From positions 1 through 54,435 of the forward strand of contig JAJDCQ010000130.1 of NCBI GenBank assembly GCA_029260755.1: a stretch of DNA of 54,435 bases. The letters are read 5' to 3'. The stretch's first letter is position 1; each line of letters begins with the position of its first letter. Of the stretch, positions 1 through 7,775 are shown one piece after another. A program made the position numbers and the translations under genes. The stretch comes from Planctomycetota bacterium. Its GTDB lineage: Bacteria; Planctomycetota; J058; JAJDCQ01. The notes beneath the pieces are model-generated. The model had not been told where the DNA came from. It made no database searches and saw only the letters and a list, made by a program, of their open reading frames with translations.

Positions 1-2
1 AC

Positions 3-131
3 GTCGCTCCCCTCTGTCGAGGCCATCACCGGCTCAAGACCGACGGCATCATCGAGATCTCGGGGAAGGCGCCCGACGGAACCCTCATCGTCGAACGACC
101 GCGGGAGTCCCGGGATCGTGCTCTCGTCTGA
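3..131 (+). CDS. C-terminal fragment of an HNH-type endonuclease (truncated by window edge)
   Basis: A frame open from the first bases of the window ends at TGA 129-131 and encodes about 42 residues. It contains LCRGHHRLKTDG followed by a charged tail. The pattern L-C-x-x-HH-R-L-K/H-x-x-G is typical of the last part of the HNH nuclease domain in DUF222/HNH-type proteins, where the Cys and the His residues belong to the metal site and the final helix. The rest of the protein lies outside the window, so start, length and intactness cannot be judged. Identification rests on one short motif; an unrelated Cys/His-containing C-terminus is possible. Confidence 0.5.
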   Translation, partial: VAPLCRGHHRLKTDGIIEISGKAPDGTLIVERPRESRDRALV

Positions 132-665
132 TCGACCCGCCTCCCGGACGAGATGCGCGCGCGCAACCGACGCTCGGCAAGCGCCGTTGCGCGCGCAACG
201 GAGACGGCGCGGGCCGCGGGCGACCGCGAGTGGATAGCATTCCGGACGCCACGCCCGCCGGTGAGACTCGTACTCTTGCCCCCGCGGGCTGGCTCGCAGC
301 GATGGGATCCGAGGTTCGGCAGCGGGCGCCGACCGCGCATCGAGACTGCCCGGCTCGATGGAAAGGCAGGCCGTCGAACTCTTCGAGCGACGCGGCGGGT
401 GCTAGTGTGATTCCTGGACCTGACCCCTTCGATTCACACTAGACGCTTGCTGCTTGGTCGGAGCGGGGTTGCCGAAGCGAGCTCCCCTCCCAAGACAGCA
501 GGAAGACGACACTGACCCCCGCGCTGGCTATCCCGCAACGCTCCGAGCGGGAAACGGCGGCTCGGCCTACCCGTGCCTTCCGAAGCATGCCGCACACCCG
601 GACCGTCCGCCCGTCGGCAACGGCTGGGCACGAGGGTCGCGGGGTCGCGCTCCGTGCCGGCGTCG
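132..665. other. Intergenic stretch with no supported gene
   Basis: About 530 bases lie between the HNH fragment and the stop codon of the minus-strand helicase. Open frames here are short, Arg/Ser-rich and lack ribosome-binding sites, which is expected from high G+C noise. The only structured element seen is the inverted repeat at 402-442. Confidence 0.5.
402..442. repeat. 9-bp perfect inverted repeat, possible terminator
   Basis: CTAGTGTGA at 402-410 is mirrored by TCACACTAG at 434-442 around a 23-base loop. It lies about 220 bases beyond the helicase stop. It has no T-run, so it could be a weak terminator or a binding site. The loop carries TTCCTGGA, which partly resembles the box motif found in the repeat arrays elsewhere in the window. 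Confidence 0.35.
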
Positions 666-3356
666 CTACCCCTCCGGGATGACCCAGTCATCCTCGGAGG
701 CGCCGTCGCGCTCGATCGGGACTGGCGGAGGCGCCGGCTTCACCACCGCCGCGGCCTTCTCCTCGGCCGCCGCCTCCTCGGCCGCCGCCTCCTCGCCGTC
801 GTCGTCCGGGTCGGAGTCCTCCATCCCGTCGTCGAGCTCGACGGTGTCGGCGAGGTCGATCTGGTCGGCGAGCTGGAGCTGCCACTCGGCGTCGACGACG
901 TCGCGCTTCACGAGCTTCATCGCCTCGCCGAGCTTCTCGGCGAGCTCGGCTCGCTCGCTCGCCTCGCCGGAGTCGTTGATCGCGTTCCGCACCTGGCGGA
1001 GGAGCTGGAGGACGAGACGGAGCGCCCGGCAGATGTCGCCCTCGGCGATGTCGGCCCAGCCCTTGAGCTCGCCGAACTCGACGCCCTTGACCCACTCCTG
1101 GACGAGCCGGGTGAGCGTCCAGTCGGGTCGCCTCGTCAGCTCGATGATCCCCTGGTCGCGCTCGGCGCGGCGGATGTCCTTCACCGCGCGCCGGAGGTCG
1201 CGCTTGCTCGGCGTGAGCTGGGCGTCGGGCTCGGGCTCGGCGTACCACGCGTCGTGGCGCGCCTCGTGGACGATGCTCGCCGCCACCACCGCGAGGCGCC
1301 CGGCGTCGAGGCGGTCGAACACGCCGCGGAAGACGAGCTCGGTCGCCGCGAGCTCGTAGCCGTAGACGCGCGCGCCGAACTTGCCCCGGCGGGTGACCTT
1401 GCCCTCGGCGATGTAGCCGAGCGTCTCGAGCACGCGAATCCGGCGACGGACCTCGGTGATGATCTGCTTCACCGTTCGCGGCTGCGGCGCCTTCTTGACG
1501 GGCTCCTCCTCCCGCCGATCGTTGCCCCGACTACGACCACGACCTCGGCCGCGTCCGCGTCCCGCGGGGGCGTGTCGATCGCTCCGGCGGCCGCGTCCCC
1601 GGCCCCGCCCGCGCGCGTCGTCGCGTTCGTCGCGGCCGCGTGCGCCTCGACCGCGACCTCGGCCGCGGCCTCGGCCTCGCCCGCCCGGATCCCGTCCCTC
1701 GTCGAACGCGTCGTCAGGCCGGTCGGCGAGCTGACGGTCGCGGCGCTCGAGGCGCCGGAGGTCGCGCTCGGGGAGGTGCTTCGCCATCGCGGCCCGGCTG
1801 CGGCCGCCGTCGTCTCCGTCCGCGTCGCGACCGGCGGGGCGGCCCTTCCCTCCGTCGTCGCGGGTCCTCCGACCGCGCCCGCCGCGCCCCTCGTCGCTCC
1901 GACGCCCGCCCGCGCCGTGCTCGATCTGCCAGGCGAGGAACGACCGCTCGACGGCGGTGAACAGCTCGTCGCCGAGCCGGTCGTAGAGGTGGAGCAGCGT
2001 CGAGTAGGAGAGGTTGAACTGGCTCCGGATCGGCTCGACCCGTCCCTCGATGATCGAGCGGACGACGCCGGGCTCGTCGAGCTGCGGGTGGAGGCAGGCG
2101 AAGACGTGACCCTCGTCGTCGAGCCCGCGGCGGCCCGCCCGCCCCGCCATCTGCTGGAGCTCGCGGGTCATCAGGGGGACGCGGGCCGTCCCGTTCCACT
2201 TCCGCATCCCTTCGAACGCGACCGCCTTCGCCGGCATGTTCACGCCGAGGGAGAACGTCTCCGTCGCGAAGAGCAGCTTGACGAGGCCGAGGGTGAAGAT
2301 CCGCTCGACGATTTCCTTGAGCGGCGGGAGCAGCCCGGCGTGATGGAACGCGACGCCCTTGCGGAGGCACGCCTCGAGGGTGAGGGCCGTCTCCTCGTCC
2401 TCGATCTCGAACTCGGCGAAGAGCTTGGTGACGGCGGCATCCATCCGCCGGCTCTCCTCGGGCGTCAGCAGCGTCCCGTCGCCGCAGCGGCTGGCGAGCT
2501 CCTCGCAGAGGCGCCGGCCGAACGCGAAGAAGATGCACGGGAGGAGCCGGAGCTCGCGGATCTTCTCGACGAGGGCGACGTTCGCCCGGCGGTAGTAGCC
2601 GCGGACGCTCTCCTTCGCGAAGTAGCGGCGGGCGTCGCGCGCGCCCCGCCGGCGACCCTCCGCGATTCGCTCGAGACCCTCGTCGACGCCGAGCGCTCCC
2701 ATGTCGGGGGTGAAGACGTTGTAGCCGAGGGGGACCGGCCGGTGGTCACTCCGGATGACGGCGACCTCGTGCTGGCGGACCGATCCGACCCACGCGGCGA
2801 ACTGCTCGAGGTTGCTGACCGTCGCCGAGAGGGCGAGGAACCGGATCGCGGGCGGCGCGAAGATGATGCTCTCCTCCCACACGGTGCCGCGGTCCGCGTC
2901 GTCGAGGAAGTGCACCTCGTCGAAGATCACGGTGGCGACGTCGGCGAGGCGCGCGGCGTCGTCGAAGATCGTGTTCCGGAAGATCTCGGTCGTCATGATG
3001 AGGGTCGACGCGCCCGGGTTGACGGTCACATCGCCCGTCATGATCCCGACCTTGTCGCCCCACGACGCGCTGAAGTCGCGGAACTTCTGGTTGCTCAGGG
3101 CTTTGATGGGCGCCGTGTAGATCACGCGACGTCCCTCGCGGAGCGCCCGCTCGATCGCGTACTCCGCGATGACCGTCTTGCCGGCGCCGGTCGGCGCCGC
3201 GACGATCACGCTGGCGCCGCGCTCGATGGCGGCGAGCGCCTGCTCCTGGAAGGGATCGAGCTGGAACGGCCGGAGAAAGGGGGTCGCCAAGCAGGGCTCC
3301 CCGGGGCGCGATCGCGCGGCGTCGGGAGGGGTGAGCGTTCGGGCAGAGTTCGACAT
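666..3356 (-). CDS. Ski2/Mtr4-like DEAD/DEAH-box RNA helicase with RG-rich insert
   Basis: An 896-residue superfamily 2 helicase. Motif I is APTGAGKT near residue 50, motif II is the DEVH box, motif III is SALSATV and motif VI is QMAGRAGRRGLD. The motif VI form is typical of the Ski2/Mtr4/Dob1 family, which unwinds structured RNA in the cytoplasm for processing or decay. The C-terminus (about 630-880) resembles the DSHCT helical domain of that family. Between the helicase core and this domain, about residues 480-625 are Arg/Gly/Asp-rich with long GRGRGR runs, a likely disordered RNA-binding segment. The start is ATG 3354-3356. A GATAAT hexamer overlaps this start, so the true promoter is unclear. 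The gene is transcribed alone, divergently from the small lipoprotein. Family assignment is secure; the RNA substrate is unknown. Confidence 0.9.
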   Translation of the reverse strand: MSNSARTLTPPDAARSRPGEPCLATPFLRPFQLDPFQEQALAAIERGASVIVAAPTGAGKTVIAEYAIERALREGRRVIYTAPIKALSNQKFRDFSASWGDKVGIMTGDVTVNPGASTLIMTTEIFRNTIFDDAARLADVATVIFDEVHFLDDADRGTVWEESIIFAPPAIRFLALSATVSNLEQFAAWVGSVRQHEVAVIRSDHRPVPLGYNVFTPDMGALGVDEGLERIAEGRRRGARDARRYFAKESVRGYYRRANVALVEKIRELRLLPCIFFAFGRRLCEELASRCGDGTLLTPEESRRMDAAVTKLFAEFEIEDEETALTLEACLRKGVAFHHAGLLPPLKEIVERIFTLGLVKLLFATETFSLGVNMPAKAVAFEGMRKWNGTARVPLMTRELQQMAGRAGRRGLDDEGHVFACLHPQLDEPGVVRSIIEGRVEPIRSQFNLSYSTLLHLYDRLGDELFTAVERSFLAWQIEHGAGGRRSDEGRGGRGRRTRDDGGKGRPAGRDADGDDGGRSRAAMAKHLPERDLRRLERRDRQLADRPDDAFDEGRDPGGRGRGRGRGRGRGARGRDERDDARGRGRGRGRRSDRHAPAGRGRGRGRGRSRGNDRREEEPVKKAPQPRTVKQIITEVRRRIRVLETLGYIAEGKVTRRGKFGARVYGYELAATELVFRGVFDRLDAGRLAVVAASIVHEARHDAWYAEPEPDAQLTPSKRDLRRAVKDIRRAERDQGIIELTRRPDWTLTRLVQEWVKGVEFGELKGWADIAEGDICRALRLVLQLLRQVRNAINDSGEASERAELAEKLGEAMKLVKRDVVDAEWQLQLADQIDLADTVELDDGMEDSDPDDDGEEAAAEEAAAEEKAAAVVKPAPPPVPIERDGASEDDWVIPEG

Positions 3357-3592
3357 TATCGGTCAGGTCGGGAGCCTGCGCAACGTCGCCGTCGGAGCCG
3401 GCAGAACACCGGGCCCCGCGGGGAGTTCGATGAGCTTCAGGGCTTCTCGGACTGGGAGTTTACGTCGTCGACGCCGATCGAGGGCGTTGTCGCCGTCGGA
3501 CCGCGCTGCCATAACGACTGGGGCGCCCATCCAGAAGATGGAGCGCGAGCGCCATCTCTTTCATCGGAAGATCGACTGGAGGCGAGTGAACG

Positions 3593-3826
3593 ATGACGAC
3601 GAGTCCGAGCCGACGCCTCCCCCGGTGGCGCCTGGCCGCGAGCGGCGCGCTCAGCCTCGTTCTCGGCGCCGGTCTCTGCACGACCGGGTGCGCCTCGGGT
3701 CCGGAGACCGCCCCCGGCGCCTGCACCGGGTGTCCGAGCGACTGCCTGTGCGAACACTGCACCGGGCGCTCGGATGTGTGCCGACAGTGCAACGGCGGAG
3801 CGGCGGCCGAGATCTCGAGTCACTGA
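3593..3826 (+). CDS. Small Cys-rich putative lipoprotein
   Basis: This encodes 77 residues. An Arg-rich n-region and a hydrophobic stretch (about 15-27) lead to TTGC, a relaxed lipobox, so lipidation or simple secretion is plausible. The remainder is dominated by cysteines: CTGCPSDCLCEHC followed by VCRQC, a spacing of CxxC and CxC pairs that would suit metal binding or disulfides. GGAGG at 3578-3582 sits 10 bases before the ATG, a strong argument that the gene is real. It precedes the kinase gene at 3892 by 65 bases in the same direction, so the two may be cotranscribed. I recognise no family. Function is unknown. Confidence 0.6.
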   Translation: MTTSPSRRLPRWRLAASGALSLVLGAGLCTTGCASGPETAPGACTGCPSDCLCEHCTGRSDVCRQCNGGAAAEISSH

Positions 3827-3891
3827 TCGAAGCCGCGCCTCCTTTTGCGACGACATCGCCGTTGCGCTAGCCTCGAAGGACGAGGCGTACG

Positions 3892-6800
3892 ATGTCGTCC
3901 AACAGCCTGGGATCGCCCCCCGCGAGCGAATCCTCGTTCGCGCCCCGACCGCCGCCGCTCCGCCGCGGCGGCGGTCCGCCCCCGCCACGGCCGCCCGCGC
4001 CTCCGCCGCCGCCACCGGCGGCCTCCGGTGGGCCGTCGGGGCCGAACGCGTGGAGCCTCGGCGGGCCGGTCTCCCGGCTCGGCGGCTCGGAGAGCCCCTC
4101 CGACCTCCCCGGACCGGGCGAGTCGATCGGGCCCTACGTGATCCTCCGCGTCCTCGGCGTGGGCGGGATGGGAGCCGTCTTCCTGGCCGAGCGGCGTGAC
4201 TCGGGGCTGGTCCATGCGCTCAAGGTGATCCTCGGCTCGGTCCTCGAGAACGACGCCGGGGAGGCGATCGCGCGCTTCCGCCGGGAGGCGGAGGTGCTCG
4301 CTCGGGTCGACGCGCACCCCGGCGTCGTCAACGTCCACGCCTACGGCGTGGACGGGCTGCTGCCGTGGTGCGCGATGGACTTCGTCGTGGGGGTGAGCCT
4401 CCAGGACCGTCTCCGCCGCGACGGTCCGATGAGGCCCGAGGCGGCGGCCGACCTCGTGGCCGTGGTCGCCTCGGCCGTCGACCACCTCCACGGCCACGGG
4501 ATCGTCCACCGCGACCTCAAGCCGGACAACGTCCTGATCGACGGCGACGGCCGACCGAAGCTCCTCGACTTCGGCCTCGCCCACGACGACTCGGCCCAGA
4601 ATCAGCTCACGCAGACCGGGCAGCTCATCGGAACGCCCGGCTACATGGCGCCCGAGCAGGTCGCGCCGAGCACCGACGATGGGCCGTTCGTGCTCGGCCC
4701 GGCGACGGACGTCTACGGCCTGGGCGCGGTGCTCTACGCGCTCCTGACTGGCCACGCGCCCTTCGAAGGAGACGACACCCAGAGCATCCTGGTCGACGTC
4801 TTCTCCGTCCCGCCGCGCCGGCCGACCAGCCTGCGACCGGACATCCCCGTCGACCTCGAGGCGATCTGCCTGAAGGCGCTCGAGAAGCGCCCGGACGACC
4901 GCTACGACTCGGCCGGATCGATGGCCGACGACATCGAGCGCTTCCGCCGCGGAAGCGCCGTCGACGCGATCGTCCCGGGAATCCTCGAGCGCGCGCGACG
5001 CCGGCTGCTCCGGAGCCGCCTCCTGACCGCCGCGATCCTGCTCGGCGCCGTGGTCGCCGTCCTCGGGGCGGTCACCCTGGTCCTCGCGGCGCGGTCGCGG
5101 CGAGAGCAGGAGGAGATCGATGCGATCGCCCGCGCGCGCGCCTGGCGCGACGAGGTCGACGCGATCGAGGCGCGCGTCCGCGCGTCCGCCGACGCGATCC
5201 CGCCGTCCCTGACCACGCGCCTGCGAGACATCGCCGCCGAGCCGAGCGTCGACCCCGACCTCCGGGAGCGCACCGAGCTGCTCGTCGCGATCGCCGGGCT
5301 GGTCCATCCCAGCACGACGGGCCCGGCCCGCGTCGAGCTGAGCGGGCGCATCGCGGCCGCGGTCCGCCCGGCCGGAGAGGTCGACGTCGCCCGGCTCGAG
5401 GTGGCGACCGACGCCCTGCTCCTCGCGCGACGCCTCGATGCCCTCTACCGCATCCGCTACGTCGAGAAGCCGACCGCGCCGGCGCGCGGGGAGGCCGCGA
5501 CCGCCCTCGCCCGGCACCTCGCCGAGACGCCGGCGGACGTTCTGCCGCTCCCGGCGACCGACGCCGGATTCCAGTCGCTCTACGGGGCCGACGATCTCGA
5601 CGACGCGACCCGGGGCGCTCTCCTCGCCCGTCGCTCCGAGGCCGCCGCGGCCGACGGCAACGGCGTCGTCGCGGTGGCCGCCGCGATGACCGCCTTCGCG
5701 GAGCACGGCGTGGTCGCGCCGTCGGCGCGGTGGACGCGTGAGATGACCGCCATCGGCGGGCGCAGCTTCGTCGATGCGTTCGCCGCCGGTGATGACCGTC
5801 GCGCCGACGCGATCCTTCGCCACCTCGTCCGGGTCGAGGGACGGACGCCCGAGCTGGACGTCGACGAGGTCGTCCGATTCCACGTCTGGCTCCGGTCGGC
5901 TCAGCCCTCGCGGTCCGAGGGTCGCGGCGAGGCGATCCCGATCGACCGCGTCCTCCTGCTCGGGGCGTTCCTGGAGTGGACCGGCGACTCGCCGTTTCGC
6001 GCCGAGCACATCGAGGACGCCTGGGGCGGAGCCGACCTGGCGAAGCTCGCCGAGGTCGCCGAGCGCGAGGCGGACCGGCCGGTCGACGCGCGGAACCCGG
6101 CCCTCCTGATGCTCGCCCAGCGATTCGTCGGCGTGCTCGACTCCGAGAGGGATGCCGACGAGCTCCGGCGGGCCTTCGGGGACGAGGATCCCGACGACAT
6201 GATGAAGCGCTGGGTCGAGGCGGCCGAGGCGACCGACATCGACGCGCGCTGGCTCCACGCGCTCCTCGCCTTCACCTACGAGTGGTGGCTGCGCGACAGG
6301 GAGCGCGCCTGGGTCCACGTCCAGCGGGCCCACGAGCTCGAGCGGGAGCTCGCGCCCGAGGAGCGCTGGCCGCTCGTCGGCGAGCGCTACCTCGACCTGA
6401 TCATCGACCGCGCCGAGAGGGTGCAGCCCCCGCCGCTCGACGCCTTCGTCGCCGCCGCCGCCGCCGCGCTGCCCGTCGTCGAGGTTCAGGAGCTGCTCCG
6501 CGACCGGCTCGCCGAGATCGAGGCGCGCGGCGGCGATGCCCCGTGGGTCCTCTCCCGGGCCGACGAGGTCGCCGACGAGCTCGACGACGTCGGCGACGCG
6601 TTCGTCGAGGCCTTCGGCGATGCGTGCTGTGAGACGGCCATCGCCAACGACGTCCCGACGCCCGACGTCCTCTTCACCCGGGCGCTCGCCCTCGCCCTCT
6701 CGTTCGGCTGGAACAACTCCGAGGTGCGGAAGATTCCCGCGTCCGACGCCGCGCACCACGAGCACCACGATCGCGACGAGGAGGCCTACCTGGCCAAGCT

Positions 6801-7365
6801 GCGTCAGGTCGCGCTCGAGCTCGACGAGGCCTACGCCCGGCCGAGCGTGGACCGAGAGCGACCGCTCTGGAAGGTCGAGAATCGCGCGTCGCGCTACGCG
6901 TTCCGGTTCCTCCGGGAGGACGCGCCGCGGCCCGATGTGAGCCTGCTCGCGGCGACCCTCGCGACCGGAATCGCGCAGAGTCAGATCGCGGCCCAGCTCG
7001 ACCCGGACCCGGCCCGGCAGCTCGAGCTCGCCCGGCTTCGTCTGCAGCGGCGCGCGGCGCTCCGCGGGCTCGGCCAGCTCGCGGAGGCCGACCACGAGCT
7101 CGCGATGGTGCGGACGCTCGTCCGCTCGATCAGGCTATCGGACGACGAGCTCGACGAGGTGCGTCGGCTCCTCCTCGAGGGGAAGCCCGACGAGGCGCTC
7201 GCCAAGGCTCGCGTCGGCTCGCGGGCGCGCGTCGACCCGAGCTCGCCGAAGGCCAAGGTGCTCATCCAGCGCCTCACGATGCGGGCCCTGGTCATGGCGT
7301 GGCTCGGCCGCTTCCAGGACGGCGAGGCCTTGATGTCGGCGGGCCGCCGGATCCGCGGCTTCTGA
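3892..7365 (+). CDS. Membrane-anchored Hanks-type Ser/Thr protein kinase with long helical C-terminus
   Basis: The 1157-residue protein opens with a Pro/Ser/Gly-rich leader. A kinase domain follows (about 80-350) with glycine loop GVGGMGAVF, catalytic lysine in HALKV, HRDLKPDN near 205 and DFG near 225. Its activation segment contains LTQTGQLIGTPGYMAPEQ. One transmembrane helix is predicted at about 378-400 (ILLGAVVAVLGAVTLVLAA). The remaining 750 residues, presumably outside the cytoplasm, are Glu/Arg/Ala-rich and look helical, TPR-like in places, without a motif I can name. All catalytic residues are present, so it should be active. The C-terminus probably senses an envelope signal or binds a partner. 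The small lipoprotein just upstream is a candidate partner by position only. Confidence 0.88.
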   Translation: MSSNSLGSPPASESSFAPRPPPLRRGGGPPPPRPPAPPPPPPAASGGPSGPNAWSLGGPVSRLGGSESPSDLPGPGESIGPYVILRVLGVGGMGAVFLAERRDSGLVHALKVILGSVLENDAGEAIARFRREAEVLARVDAHPGVVNVHAYGVDGLLPWCAMDFVVGVSLQDRLRRDGPMRPEAAADLVAVVASAVDHLHGHGIVHRDLKPDNVLIDGDGRPKLLDFGLAHDDSAQNQLTQTGQLIGTPGYMAPEQVAPSTDDGPFVLGPATDVYGLGAVLYALLTGHAPFEGDDTQSILVDVFSVPPRRPTSLRPDIPVDLEAICLKALEKRPDDRYDSAGSMADDIERFRRGSAVDAIVPGILERARRRLLRSRLLTAAILLGAVVAVLGAVTLVLAARSRREQEEIDAIARARAWRDEVDAIEARVRASADAIPPSLTTRLRDIAAEPSVDPDLRERTELLVAIAGLVHPSTTGPARVELSGRIAAAVRPAGEVDVARLEVATDALLLARRLDALYRIRYVEKPTAPARGEAATALARHLAETPADVLPLPATDAGFQSLYGADDLDDATRGALLARRSEAAAADGNGVVAVAAAMTAFAEHGVVAPSARWTREMTAIGGRSFVDAFAAGDDRRADAILRHLVRVEGRTPELDVDEVVRFHVWLRSAQPSRSEGRGEAIPIDRVLLLGAFLEWTGDSPFRAEHIEDAWGGADLAKLAEVAEREADRPVDARNPALLMLAQRFVGVLDSERDADELRRAFGDEDPDDMMKRWVEAAEATDIDARWLHALLAFTYEWWLRDRERAWVHVQRAHELERELAPEERWPLVGERYLDLIIDRAERVQPPPLDAFVAAAAAALPVVEVQELLRDRLAEIEARGGDAPWVLSRADEVADELDDVGDAFVEAFGDACCETAIANDVPTPDVLFTRALALALSFGWNNSEVRKIPASDAAHHEHHDRDEEAYLAKLRQVALELDEAYARPSVDRERPLWKVENRASRYAFRFLREDAPRPDVSLLAATLATGIAQSQIAAQLDPDPARQLELARLRLQRRAALRGLGQLAEADHELAMVRTLVRSIRLSDDELDEVRRLLLEGKPDEALAKARVGSRARVDPSSPKAKVLIQRLTMRALVMAWLGRFQDGEALMSAGRRIRGF

Positions 7366-7411
7366 GCGTCAGCTCGCCGGTGCGACCTCGCGGCTCCAGG
7401 AACGACGCAAC

Positions 7412-7505
7412 CTCACGCAAAGGCGCAAAGGCGCAAAGGGGCTCTGCCAGGTCGAGATCTCGGATCGGAGCAACGATCCTTGGCGCCTTTGCGCCTCTGC
7501 GTGAG
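7412..7505. repeat. Inverted repeat, GCGCAAAGG family (copy 1)
   Basis: The left arm 7412-7439 begins CTCACGCAAAGG and iterates CGCAAAGG three times. The right arm 7478-7505 is its complement with two mismatches in 28. The loop is 38 bases. The copy at 28197-28290 has the same arm length and the same loop length, and the loops match at 25 of 38 positions without gaps. Confidence 0.85.
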
Positions 7506-7521
7506 ATGCCGTTCGCGTGTC

Positions 7522-7731
7522 CCAGGAACGACGAGTCGGAGGAGAAGCACCGCGACGCGTCGGCAATGCCTCGGCGCCGCCCGAGTCAATCCGTGTAATC
7601 CGCGGAATCCGCGGTTTCGTTCTCTCGGCGCAAAACGAGTGGAACCGCGGATTACGCGGATTGCGCGGACTTCGAGTTGCCCTGGTCCGGATTCCCACTC
7701 AACGCCCGTGCGGGTGATCTGTTCCAGAAAC
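7522..7731. repeat. GCGGATT-family hairpin module (copy 1)
   Basis: From the box at 7522 the module runs through CGACGCGTCGGCAATG (from 7553) to imperfect inverted arms at 7585-7617 and 7642-7674. It then reaches GAGTTGCC and a degenerate box at 7721-7731. The layout, the CTCTCGGCG motif in the loop and the roughly 200-base length match the two modules at 39675 and 39875. Confidence 0.75.
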
Positions 7732-7775
7732 AGGTGGCCCAGGAAACGACCGCGACCCGGAGTCAGAGCCTGGCG

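Larger units (their letters stand above)
7396..7750. repeat. Box-delimited intergenic repeat array (two hairpin modules)
   Basis: Between the convergent kinase and glnS genes, two hairpin modules are separated by copies of one short motif. CCAGGAACGAC occurs at 7396-7406 and 7522-7532, GTTCCAGAAAC at 7721-7731, and CCCAGGAAACGAC at 7738-7750. The first module (126 bases box to box) holds the GCGCAAAGG-type inverted repeat. The second (about 200 bases) holds the GCGGATT-type inverted repeat. No credible coding frame was seen. The same boxes recur at 39310-40040. Confidence 0.7.

Noticed and set aside
573..3596. 1007-residue plus-strand ORF opposite the helicase gene
   Set aside because: It is exactly antisense to a gene with clear helicase motifs and is Arg/Glu/Val/Asp-rich without domains. 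In DNA this rich in G+C the complementary frame rarely meets a stop.
3820..7095. 1091-residue minus-strand ORF opposite the kinase at 3892
   Set aside because: Shadow frame of a gene with a complete kinase domain; no recognisable motif and no ribosome-binding site.
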